Source: a virus. Taken from it: DNA of 21,740 nt. The notes beneath the pieces are model-generated. The model was not told the DNA's origin, did not search any database, and worked only from the letters and a program-made list of their open reading frames with translations. The translations under genes and the position numbers were made by a program. Below, piece after piece: positions 7,701-14,343 of the stretch. The stretch spans positions 1 through 21,740 of the IMG/VR virus record IMGVR_UViG_3300042301_001125; one strand, given 5' to 3'. How positions within the stretch are numbered: position 1 is the first letter of the stretch; each line of letters opens with the position of its first letter.

Positions 7701-7733
7701 CCCGGTCAGCTTAGCTGGTCGGGTTTTCCTTTT
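7701..7733 (+). terminator. Intrinsic terminator before the capsid gene
   Basis: Ten-base stem CCCGGTCAGC (7701-7710) pairs with GCTGGTCGGG (7714-7723), including two G-U pairs, around a TTA loop, followed by a T-rich run TTTTCCTTTT. It ends the portal-protease unit. Confidence 0.85.
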
Positions 7734-7761
7734 GAGCAGATGTAAATAATTCTGCTACACT
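7732..7761 (+). promoter_or_regulatory. Probable promoter of the major capsid protein gene
   Basis: TTGAGC (7732-7737) as -35, an 18-base spacer, then extended -10 TGC-TACACT (7753-7761). It starts at the end of the terminator T-run. A start of transcription near 7768 would give a leader of about 75 bases before the capsid ATG, with AGGA at 7833-7836. The leader carries the repeated hexamer GCCAGC and short possible stems, which may stabilise the message. No other feature was seen in 7691-7843. Confidence 0.6.
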
Positions 7762-7843
7762 TTTACCAACTGGAAGTGAGTCAGCTCTGCCAGCATAAGC
7801 CAGCGTCAGCGCGGCATCAATCAACTAAAGTTAGGAACCAAGA

Positions 7844-8998
7844 ATGTCTTTTGTCAAGGCACAAAAGGAACTTATTGCCAACCTAGTGGAGCAAATCCGC
7901 GAGGTAACTGACTACGCAGATTCTGAGAAGCGTGGTCTATTGGGCGAGGAAGTTTCAAAAATCAACCGTATTGAGGATGAAATCCGCTCTGCTGAGGCTG
8001 CTGTCCAGACCGCAGAACGCGCAGAAGCTCGCCTCAACGCTGCAGCCGATGCTGCTCGCGACTACAAGCCATCTGTAGAGTCACGCTCTGATGCAGACAT
8101 CCTACGCTCAATTGCGCGTGGTGAAGTTCGCGGTCACGAGTTTGAGAAGCGTCTGCTTGTACCTAGCGACAACACTGTTCCAAAGTCTTTCTATGATGAG
8201 GTATTCTCTGTTGCTCGCCTAGTCGGTCCGATGCTGGATGTATCTCAGGTTATCTCGACCAGCACTGGCGAGTCCCTGACCATCCCAACTCTAACCGCAT
8301 ACAGCACTGCAACCATCAAGGGTGCTGGAACTGCTATCGCTGAGTCTGACCCTGTATTCAGCTCAATCACTTTGGGTGCTTACAAGTACAGCTTCCTTGT
8401 TCCTGTAGCTAATGAGCTACTGAACGATGCTGGCTTTGACATCTCTAGCTTGATTGCTGAGCAGGCAGGTAACGCAATTGGTTACGCTGTCAACGCTGCA
8501 CTAACTACTGGTACTGGAACTGTTCAGCCAACCGGTGTTGTAACCGCAGCTGGTTCGGGTGTAACCGGTGGTACTGGCGTTGCTGGTGCGTTCACCGCAG
8601 ACAACCTAATTGACCTTGCATACTCCCTAGATGGAGCAGCTCGCAGACTACCGGGCGTTGGCTACATGGCTAACACTCAGTCTGTCGGTGCTATGCGCAA
8701 GCTCAAGGATGGAGCTGGCAACTACCTGTACCAGGTCGGTGTAGGTCAGCCTGACTCATTCGCTGGATTCCCAATCTTTGAGAACCCTGCAATGGCAGCT
8801 ACCGCGACCTCTGCTAAGTCGGTTGTTTTCGGACACCTTCCAAGCTACAAGGTCCGTATGGCCGGTGGACTACAGATTGCACAGTCTTCTGACTACGCAT
8901 TCAACACCGATGTCACCACCTTCCGCGTGCTAATGCGCGTGGATGGAAACCTGACCCACGCCGGTCACATCAAGTACTTTGCCGGAGCTGCATCTTAG
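7844..8998 (+). CDS. Major capsid protein, HK97 fold
   Basis: 384 residues. Residues about 1-100 are a charged, Ala/Glu-rich coiled coil (repeated EIR, AEAR and similar), matching the HK97 delta (scaffold) domain removed by the prohead protease. The mature part probably begins near 100-110, before LVPSDNTVPKSFYDEVF, a motif typical of HK97 capsids. It continues with VSQVISTSTGESLTIPTL (E-loop region), a KYSFLVPVANELLNDAGFD spine helix region, IGYAVNAALTTGTGTVQPTGV, and the C-terminal PSYKVRMAGGLQIAQSSDYAF. AGGA lies 7 bases before ATG. Its own promoter and flanking terminators on both sides fit a need for very high expression. The codon use looks cleaner (many GCT/GCA, CGC, ACC codons) than in its neighbours, consistent with this. 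Confidence 0.95.
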   Translation: MSFVKAQKELIANLVEQIREVTDYADSEKRGLLGEEVSKINRIEDEIRSAEAAVQTAERAEARLNAAADAARDYKPSVESRSDADILRSIARGEVRGHEFEKRLLVPSDNTVPKSFYDEVFSVARLVGPMLDVSQVISTSTGESLTIPTLTAYSTATIKGAGTAIAESDPVFSSITLGAYKYSFLVPVANELLNDAGFDISSLIAEQAGNAIGYAVNAALTTGTGTVQPTGVVTAAGSGVTGGTGVAGAFTADNLIDLAYSLDGAARRLPGVGYMANTQSVGAMRKLKDGAGNYLYQVGVGQPDSFAGFPIFENPAMAATATSAKSVVFGHLPSYKVRMAGGLQIAQSSDYAFNTDVTTFRVLMRVDGNLTHAGHIKYFAGAAS

Positions 8999-9015
8999 TT
9001 CAGGCATACTAAGCG

Positions 9016-9055
9016 AAACACCCCCGGTTGTAGGTTGCCGGGGGTGTTTCTTTTT
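9016..9055 (+). terminator. Strong intrinsic terminator after the capsid gene
   Basis: A perfect 12-base stem: AAACACCCCCGG (9016-9027) pairs with CCGGGGGTGTTT (9038-9049) around a 10-base loop, followed by CTTTTT. This is the strongest hairpin in the window and isolates capsid transcription from the sugar cassette. Confidence 0.93.
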
Positions 9056-9058
9056 GAC

Positions 9059-9074
9059 TAAGCTAACTGCTATG
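9059..9074 (+). promoter_or_regulatory. Possible leaderless promoter of the GT4 gene
   Basis: TAAGCT (9059-9064) fits TANNNT and is 7 bases before ATG 9072, with no Shine-Dalgarno upstream. It directly follows the terminator, so a new start of transcription is needed here. No convincing -35 box. Confidence 0.45.
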
Positions 9075-10262
9075 AAACCTACAAAAAAACTAAATGCCGC
9101 ATTCTCTATCTGGTCGAATTCATATGGCACATCTACCGGCTATGGAGTCCAAGTCACTCACCTAGTTGACAGGCTCAAGCGAGATGGCGCAGAGGTCGCT
9201 GTTCTCTCTAACTATGGGCTTGAGGGAAGAATGGATGAAATCCAAACCCCATATGGCAAGGTAGCTCATTACCCGCGAGGGTTTGACACTTACTCTAATG
9301 ATGTCGGTCCGGTTGACCATAGCATCTTTACCGGAAAGCACCCGGACAAGAAATCTGCCCTGATTACTCTCTATGATGTCTGGGTTCTAACAAACAAGCT
9401 GTATGACGACATTGAGCGCATCGCCAGCTGGGTACCCCTAGACCACATTACAATGCCGCCAAAGGTCAAGCAGTGGCTTGTGAAGCCTAATGTGACACCT
9501 ATCGCTATGGCACTTCACGGAGTCCGGCAAATGGAAGAACAGGGAATTGAGTGCGAGTATGTGCCTCACGCGGTTGACACTAAGGTTTACAAGCCAACTC
9601 ACCAAATCCCTACAGGCGAATCTGTAGCTAATTACTTCAATAGCCAAGATAAGTTTGTTGTTGGAATGGTCGCGGCTAACAAAGCATCAGGGCTAGTTCA
9701 CCGAAAAGCTTTCAGCGAGAACCTTTTGGCATACTCTATCTTCAAGAAGAAACACCCGGATGCTCTGCTGTACTTACACACAGAACCGCTAGGGCTTGCT
9801 GCCGGCTGGAACTTGTTACAACTAATCGAAGCTGTCGGGCTAGGCAAAGATGATGTCATCTTTCCGCATCCGCTTGAGTATCGCTTTGGATTAGAGCCGG
9901 CTCATATGGCAGCGGTTTATACCGGGATGGATGTGCTACTTGCGCCAAGCTTAGGCGAGGGCTTTGGTGTGCCAACTATTGAGGCTCAGGCGTGTGGCAC
10001 AAGGGTTATCGTGTCTAACTGGGCAGCTAGTCCGGACCTAGTAGGTGACGGCTGGACAGTCGAGGGGCAGCCTCAGTTCGATGCCGGTCAAAATGCTTGG
10101 TGGAAAATACCAAGTGTGCCATCTATTGTTGAGGCTTTGGAACAAGCTTATGCTGCAGGAAAAGGCAGAAGCACAAAAGCTGTCGAATTTGCTAAGCAGT
10201 TTGATGTCGAAAAGGTCTGGAAAGATAATTGGCTGCCTGTGCTTGATAGGCTGACCAAATGA
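9072..10262 (+). CDS. GT4-family glycosyltransferase
   Basis: 396 residues from ATG 9072 (MKPTKKLNAAFSIWSNSYG). GT-B fold retaining glycosyltransferase. The N-terminal half has a Gly-rich STGYGVQVTHLVDRL acceptor-side motif near residue 20 and ITLYDVW; the C-terminal half carries FVVGMVAANKASGLVHRKAF and the E-x7-E motif GEGFGVPTIEAQACG with E296 and E304, which binds the nucleotide-sugar. An in-frame extension upstream to 8979 would run through the terminator hairpin and is rejected. The stop overlaps the GT2 start as ATGA. With the next two genes it forms a sugar cassette placed between capsid and connector genes. Likely acceptors are a virion protein or a host surface/cell-wall sugar; DNA is also possible. 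The sequence does not say which. Confidence 0.88.
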   Translation: MKPTKKLNAAFSIWSNSYGTSTGYGVQVTHLVDRLKRDGAEVAVLSNYGLEGRMDEIQTPYGKVAHYPRGFDTYSNDVGPVDHSIFTGKHPDKKSALITLYDVWVLTNKLYDDIERIASWVPLDHITMPPKVKQWLVKPNVTPIAMALHGVRQMEEQGIECEYVPHAVDTKVYKPTHQIPTGESVANYFNSQDKFVVGMVAANKASGLVHRKAFSENLLAYSIFKKKHPDALLYLHTEPLGLAAGWNLLQLIEAVGLGKDDVIFPHPLEYRFGLEPAHMAAVYTGMDVLLAPSLGEGFGVPTIEAQACGTRVIVSNWAASPDLVGDGWTVEGQPQFDAGQNAWWKIPSVPSIVEALEQAYAAGKGRSTKAVEFAKQFDVEKVWKDNWLPVLDRLTK

Positions 10263-10903
10263 AACTAATCGTGCCGGTTCTAAACCGCTATGACCTACTG
10301 CAACGGATGATTGATTCAATTGACTTTCCGATTGAGCATCTACTAATTATTGACAATGGCGGTCAGCTAGATGCCCTAAAGGGTAATGAGTTTATTGATG
10401 CTGTAACAGTTCTTGATATGCCAACCAATCTAGGCGTGGCTGCATCTTGGAACTTAGGCATCAAGGCATTCGGTATGGATGAGGTCTGGCACTTTAGTTC
10501 TGCTGACACTGTTTATGGACCGGGTGCGCTTGAAAAACTTAGTGAGGCTAAGTCAGATGAAATTACTTTGACTAAAGCCTTTCCGCATTGGCAGACCTTT
10601 GCTATTGGCACTCACATAATCCAGCAGATTGGATTGTTTGATGAAAGCTTTTACCCAATCTATTTTGAGGACACCGATTTTATGCGTAGAGCGGTCAATG
10701 CTCTGCTACCGATTCAATACCTTGACATAAATGTAAGTCACGACAATAGCTCAACTATCAATAGTGACTCAAGACTTAGGGACAGAAACAGCGTTACATT
10801 CCAAAGCAACGCTATCTATTTTGAAACTAAGGCTGCTTGCGATGACTATTCTGCTGGCAGCTGGAATCCGCAAAGGCGCAGGGAGAACAATTGGGCAAGG
10901 TAG
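10259..10903 (+). CDS. GT2-family (GT-A fold) glycosyltransferase
   Basis: 214 residues, short for the family but complete in its catalytic core. Features: an N-terminal LIVPVLNRYDLLQRMIDSI strand-helix, a LLIIDNGG motif, MPTNLGVAASWNLGI (typical NxGvaaAwNxGi of GT2 enzymes), the SSADTVYGPGALEKL metal-site region and the late YFEDTDFMRRA motif. The C-terminus is basic (NPQRRRENNW). It should use a nucleotide-activated sugar and act in the cytoplasm. The start ATG overlaps the GT4 stop (ATGA), so it is translationally coupled, and its 3' end overlaps the epimerase gene by 13 bases. Acceptor unknown; it differs from the two TAGT proteins at the left edge in motif layout. Confidence 0.82.
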   Translation: MKLIVPVLNRYDLLQRMIDSIDFPIEHLLIIDNGGQLDALKGNEFIDAVTVLDMPTNLGVAASWNLGIKAFGMDEVWHFSSADTVYGPGALEKLSEAKSDEITLTKAFPHWQTFAIGTHIIQQIGLFDESFYPIYFEDTDFMRRAVNALLPIQYLDINVSHDNSSTINSDSRLRDRNSVTFQSNAIYFETKAACDDYSAGSWNPQRRRENNWAR

Positions 10904-11898
10904 TGATTACAGGTGTAGCTGGACTTTTAGGTTCACACCTAGCAGACAGATTCATTGATGAGGGCTGGGATGTAATTGGCATTGACAACCTTATCGGTGG
11001 CGATGCTAGTTATGTACACCCAAAGGTACATCTGTATTTAGATGACCTAACTGATGATGACATTATTCATAAGACTTATTGGCACGAAGCAGACCTTGTG
11101 ATTCACGCCGCAGCCCTAGCTCACGAAGGCTTAAGTGTATTTAGCCCAAGCCTAATCGTGAAAAACAATGTTCAGGCTACTGTAAATGCCGTTACTGCAG
11201 CTGCTAAGAATCAAGTCAAGCGGTTTGTGTATCTATCTTCAATGGCGAGATATGGAAATCTGGGCGTTACTTTTACAGAGGATATGGAGCCAAAGCCACA
11301 AGACCCATACGGCATCGCCAAGCTATCCTCAGAGAAGCTAGTGGCTAACATCTGCGAGGTAAATAATATTGAGTGGACTGTTATTGTTCCGCACAACATT
11401 ATCGGAGCACGACAGAAGTATGATGACCCTTTTCGAAATGTAGCAAGTATCTTTACCAACCGGATGTTGTCTGGCAAGCAACCTATCATTTATGGCGATG
11501 GGACTCAGCAGAGGTCATTCTCATTTGTTCAAGATGTAGTTGAACCTTTGTACCAAGCTTGCTTTATGCCGGAGCTAAACGGCGAGGTTGTAAATGTCGG
11601 ACCGGACAAGGAAAGCACCACCATCCACGAATTAGCTGTAATGATTGCGGGGCTTCTGGACTTTGACCTTGACCCGATTTTTATGGCGGGCAGACCGCAG
11701 GAAGTCAAGAGAGCACTATGCAGTAGCGACAAGGCTCGCAAGCTTTTGGGCTATGAAGCAAAAACCAAAGTAGAGGATGGAATCAAAGAGCTTGTTACTT
11801 GGATTCAAGAACAGGGACCTAAGCCATTCAACTACTACCTGCCACTTGAAATCAACAACGACAAGACCCCACGCAGCTGGTCTGACCGATTGATGTAA
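10891..11898 (+). CDS. NAD-dependent nucleotide-sugar epimerase/dehydratase
   Basis: 335 residues from TTG 10891, chosen because GGGAG at 10881-10885 sits 5 bases upstream and the protein then starts at the usual place just before its Rossmann motif. That motif is G8-VA-G11-LL-G14 in VVITGVAGLLGSH. D32 in IDNLIGGD fits NAD(P) ribose binding, VIHAAALAH is the fourth strand, and the catalytic set is S116/S117 with Y140 and K144 in DPYGIAK. It is an extended short-chain dehydrogenase that modifies an activated sugar (4-epimerase, 4,6-dehydratase or related), feeding the two glycosyltransferases ahead of it. Exact sugar not readable. The next gene starts 10 bases downstream at its own probable promoter. 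Confidence 0.88.
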   Translation: MGKVVITGVAGLLGSHLADRFIDEGWDVIGIDNLIGGDASYVHPKVHLYLDDLTDDDIIHKTYWHEADLVIHAAALAHEGLSVFSPSLIVKNNVQATVNAVTAAAKNQVKRFVYLSSMARYGNLGVTFTEDMEPKPQDPYGIAKLSSEKLVANICEVNNIEWTVIVPHNIIGARQKYDDPFRNVASIFTNRMLSGKQPIIYGDGTQQRSFSFVQDVVEPLYQACFMPELNGEVVNVGPDKESTTIHELAVMIAGLLDFDLDPIFMAGRPQEVKRALCSSDKARKLLGYEAKTKVEDGIKELVTWIQEQGPKPFNYYLPLEINNDKTPRSWSDRLM

Positions 11899-11910
11899 AC
11901 TACAGCTATG
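11896..11910 (+). promoter_or_regulatory. Possible leaderless promoter of the connector gene
   Basis: TAAACT (11896-11901) lies 6 bases before ATG 11908, overlapping the epimerase stop codon. No Shine-Dalgarno is visible before this ATG. Same geometry as at 13796 and 20659. Confidence 0.45.
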
Positions 11911-12504
11911 GCTATTACAAATGGATACACCACTCTTGCTGTCCTGAAGTCTGCGATGAGAATCCCGACAGCGGACACTTTAGATGACGCACTTCTGGAA
12001 AATGCAATTGAGTCAGCATCGCGACAGATTGACGGACACTGTGAACGCGTGTTCTACAACGGCACAGCCACGCGAGTCTATGCCCCTAATGACAACTATG
12101 TAACCGAAACTGATGACATAGTTAGCATTACTAACTTTATGACTAGCAGTGATGGTTCTGGGTTCGATACAACTTGGACCGCTACTGACTATCAGCTAGA
12201 GCCTCTGAATGGCATCGCCGGCGGAATAGCTACACCGGCAACTCAGGTAAGAGCTGTAGGCAACTTTGTCTTTCCGGTAATCGGTAAAGAGGCAACTGTT
12301 CAGATTACTGGAACATTTGGCTGGTCTGCTGTACCTAGTGCTATCAAGCAAGCAACCCTGATTCTTTCTCAGAGGCAGTTCAAGCGTTATGACAGCCCTT
12401 TGGGTGTAGCCGGCTTTGGTGACTTAGGTGCGGTCCGAGTAAGTCGAATTGACCCGGATGTGGCTAGCCTGATTGCTCCATACCGCAGACTGCGAGTTGG
12501 ATAG
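11908..12504 (+). CDS. Head-tail connector (adaptor) protein
   Basis: 198 residues. The N-terminal helices (LAVLKSAMRIPTADTLDDALLENAIESASRQIDGHC) match the helical bundle of gp6/gp15-type head-tail adaptors that sit under the portal. The middle is a beta-rich insertion (TATRVYAPNDNYVTETDDIVSIT, then VQITGTFGWSAVPSAIKQATLILSQRQFKRYDSP), also typical of actinophage adaptors. Position after capsid (interrupted by the sugar cassette) and before the tail terminator fits. The stop TAG overlaps the following GTG start (TAGTG). Confidence 0.8.
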   Translation: MAITNGYTTLAVLKSAMRIPTADTLDDALLENAIESASRQIDGHCERVFYNGTATRVYAPNDNYVTETDDIVSITNFMTSSDGSGFDTTWTATDYQLEPLNGIAGGIATPATQVRAVGNFVFPVIGKEATVQITGTFGWSAVPSAIKQATLILSQRQFKRYDSPLGVAGFGDLGAVRVSRIDPDVASLIAPYRRLRVG

Positions 12505-12905
12505 TGGCAACTCTAAACCAACTAAGGACTGGTCTGGCAACTAATCTGCGGACCATCTCCGGGCTGCGAGTATATGAGGAAATTCCGGACAATCCTCAAT
12601 TCCCTGCCGCTATCGTGGTTCTCAATAGTGCTGACTATGACCGCAACTTTGGCGGAATGACTTTGTACAACTTTCAGATTCAGGTTATTGTCGGTAGAGC
12701 TGCAGAGCGTAGTGCTCAGAGGGCTTTAGATTTGTACATAGAACCCGAAGGCAGCTCAAGCATCAAAGCTGGTGTAGAATCAAACAGAACAATGAGCGGA
12801 ATCGCGCAGGACACCTACCTTGCAAATATGCCTAACATTGGCTCAGTAATCATAAATGATGTAACATATTTAGCAGCAGACTTTTTGGTTGCTGTTTACG
12901 CATAG
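12504..12905 (+). CDS. Probable tail terminator / tail completion protein
   Basis: 133 residues from GTG 12504 (TAGTG coupling to the adaptor). Layout: an N-terminal helix NQLRTGLATNLRTI, then LRVYEEIPDNPQFPAAIVVLNSADYDRNFG, a strand YNFQIQVIVGRAAERSAQRALDLY and a final helix-strand pair. This alpha/beta layout is that of lambda gpU / HK97 gp10-region tail terminators, which cap the tail tube and join it to the head. It directly precedes the major tail protein. Moderately sure; a different minor connector protein is possible. Confidence 0.65.
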   Translation: MATLNQLRTGLATNLRTISGLRVYEEIPDNPQFPAAIVVLNSADYDRNFGGMTLYNFQIQVIVGRAAERSAQRALDLYIEPEGSSSIKAGVESNRTMSGIAQDTYLANMPNIGSVIINDVTYLAADFLVAVYA

Positions 12906-12915
12906 GGAGAAATAA

Positions 12916-13350
12916 ATGGCAAAATTTGTAGCCACCGGAACTAAGGTGACTTTGAATGGCACTGACATATCAAGCAGCATCGCAAGGGCTGAGCTTGTAG
13001 TCAACAGCGCAGAGGTAGATGTCACCGACTTTGGTTCATCTGGCTGGACTGAGCTGACCGGCGGGTTGAAGTCTGGTTCTGTATCACTAGATTTCCACTC
13101 TGACTTTGGTATGGGCGGTGTTTCTAACACTTTCAACACCTTGCTAGGCACTATCGGCACTGTAACCATCATTGGTGCCAATGGAACCGCAGCAAGCACC
13201 AGCACCCCGCTATATCAGGCACAGGTTTTGGTCACATCTTTCACCCCAATTTCGGGTGCTGTTGGCGACCTAAGCACCTTCTCAGTTACTTTCCCGACTA
13301 CCGGTGCTGTAACTGTAACTGGCTCAACCGCTGCTGGAACTGCTCTCTAA
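12916..13350 (+). CDS. Major tail (tube) protein
   Basis: 144 residues. Strongly beta-stranded and Gly/Ser/Thr-rich: KVTLNGTDISSSIARAELVV, VDVTDFGSSGWTELTGGLKSG, VSLDFHSDFG, then VLVTSFTPISGAVGDLSTFSVTFPTTGAV. This is the common pattern of siphovirus tube proteins (lambda gpV-like fold), including the SVSLDF strand and the T-PISGAVGDLSTFSV motif. GGGAG lies 6 bases before ATG. It is followed, as expected, by the frameshifted tail assembly chaperone pair and then the tape measure. Confidence 0.9.
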   Translation: MAKFVATGTKVTLNGTDISSSIARAELVVNSAEVDVTDFGSSGWTELTGGLKSGSVSLDFHSDFGMGGVSNTFNTLLGTIGTVTIIGANGTAASTSTPLYQAQVLVTSFTPISGAVGDLSTFSVTFPTTGAVTVTGSTAAGTAL

Positions 13351-13381
13351 ATAAATCCATAACCTACAGGAGAACCTACAA

Positions 13382-13636
13382 ATGAGAATCGCACTAACAG
13401 TTGATTATGTCGGTGGCATCAGCAAGGAAGTTATTGCTGGTGCTGCCGATATGGTTGCATTTGAAAGACAGTTTGACCTAAGCATCGGCACACTTGCCGA
13501 AAGCCCTAGACTGACTCACCTTTACTACCTTGCTTGGCACAGCGAAAAGCGCAGCAAGGCAACCGGGCTAGAGTTTGATGAATGGCTTGCTACTGTCGAA
13601 GGTGTCGGTGCTGGGGACTCTGACCCAAAATCATAG
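13382..13636 (+). CDS. Tail assembly chaperone, short (unshifted) product
   Basis: 84 residues, starting MRIALTVDYVGGISKEV and ending GAGDSDPKS, with AGGAG 9 bases before the ATG at 13382. A mostly helical body (VAFERQFDLSIGTLAESPRLTHLYYLAWHSEKR) matches the gpG-like half of tail assembly chaperones that coat the tape measure while the tail tube grows. The CCCAAAA heptamer 6 bases before the stop lets some ribosomes continue into the -1 frame. Confidence 0.85.
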   Translation: MRIALTVDYVGGISKEVIAGAADMVAFERQFDLSIGTLAESPRLTHLYYLAWHSEKRSKATGLEFDEWLATVEGVGAGDSDPKS

Positions 13637-13794
13637 GGCTGGGTGACCACTCAGCACATTGGCGCATAGCTGCGCTTGCCATTGAATCCGGGATAGCACC
13701 TCACCTTTTGCTTCAAGAGTCCGACAGGATGCTATTTACAATTGAGCGTTACTTGATTTGGCGCAACCTAGAAAGTAAGCGGCAGAGCGGTTAG
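13382..13794 (+). CDS. Tail assembly chaperone, -1 frameshift fusion (gpG-T type)
   Basis: Programmed -1 slip on C CCA AAA (13624-13630) in the reading phase X-XXY-YYZ. After codon 83 the -1 frame reads IIGLGDHSAHWRIAALAIES and continues GIAPHLLLQESDRML, TIERYLIWRN, ending at TAG 13792-13794. The fusion is 137 residues, 54 of them from the -1 frame. That extension has the classical gpT-like chaperone layout (HWRIAALAI, a LLLQESDRML helix, a Trp/Arg-rich end) and has no good start of its own, so it is only reached by frameshifting. Ratio control between short and long forms is a conserved feature of siphophage tail assembly. Confidence 0.88.
13624..13630 (+). promoter_or_regulatory. Programmed -1 ribosomal frameshift site
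   Basis: CCCAAAA read as GAC-CCA-AAA in frame 0 and CCC-AAA in frame -1. The frame-0 stop is one codon further on. Confidence 0.85.
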
Positions 13795-13795
13795 C

Positions 13796-13810
13796 TACAA
13801 TAGTCATATG
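13796..13810 (+). promoter_or_regulatory. Probable leaderless promoter
   Basis: TACAAT (13796-13801), 6 bases (AGTCAT), then ATG 13808. No Shine-Dalgarno. Starts directly after the chaperone stop codon. Transcription would begin at or next to the A of ATG. Confidence 0.6.
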
Positions 13811-14341
13811 ATTGAGATTTTTCCGGGAAAGTATTTGGGCTTGGGTGATGCCCTTAATACCCTCAAGAAAGTTGATAATGACACTTTCAAACTTCTCAAA
13901 AAAGATATGCGCAAGCAGGTCGCACCACAGCTATCTGCAATCAGGTCCCGCATACAACAAGCAGAGGCTCAGCTAAGAGCACCCGGAGCAACAACGGGAA
14001 AGCCGGCAAATGTATTTAGCAATAGCCGACTTGGTTGGAGCGGTGCATCAGTAAAGTTTTCAGTTTCTTCAAGAAAGTATCCGCGCACTATTGTCTCTTT
14101 TGATACCACAGGAAGTCGAAAGCAATATGGATACGATGTTATGGAGCTTGCCGGCGTACAGGGATACAACTCACCGCAGGGTGCGGCATTTATAGCTATG
14201 CTGAACAGTAGGCTTGGCGAAAAGGGACCAACCCGAATGGCTTACCCTGTAATTGTTAAACAGCTTCCACAAATACGCAAGGATGTGCAATTTATTCTTG
14301 ACGCATATATGGACCAAATCACCGCAGCTATGAGGAACTGA
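13808..14341 (+). CDS. Minor tail or tail-completion protein of unknown family
   Basis: 177 residues between the chaperone pair and the tape measure. The N-terminal half is helical and basic (NTLKKVDNDTFKLLKKDMRKQ, then QLSAIRSRIQQAEAQLRAPG), the middle is beta-rich with KFSVSSRKYPRTIVSFDTTG, and the C-terminus returns to helices ending in ILDAYMDQITAAMRN. This resembles HK97-gp10-like tail components or neck proteins in overall layout, but I do not recognise a firm signature. It has no Shine-Dalgarno and a TACAAT box 6 bases before its ATG, so it probably begins a leaderless message that also covers the tape measure. Its location after rather than before the major tail protein is unusual for a neck protein. 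Confidence 0.7.
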   Translation: MIEIFPGKYLGLGDALNTLKKVDNDTFKLLKKDMRKQVAPQLSAIRSRIQQAEAQLRAPGATTGKPANVFSNSRLGWSGASVKFSVSSRKYPRTIVSFDTTGSRKQYGYDVMELAGVQGYNSPQGAAFIAMLNSRLGEKGPTRMAYPVIVKQLPQIRKDVQFILDAYMDQITAAMRN

Positions 14342-14343
14342 CT

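Noticed and set aside
8979-9071. Upstream extension of the GT4 gene
   Set aside because: It would run through the perfect terminator hairpin and starts inside the capsid gene; ATG 9072 fits the family N-terminus.
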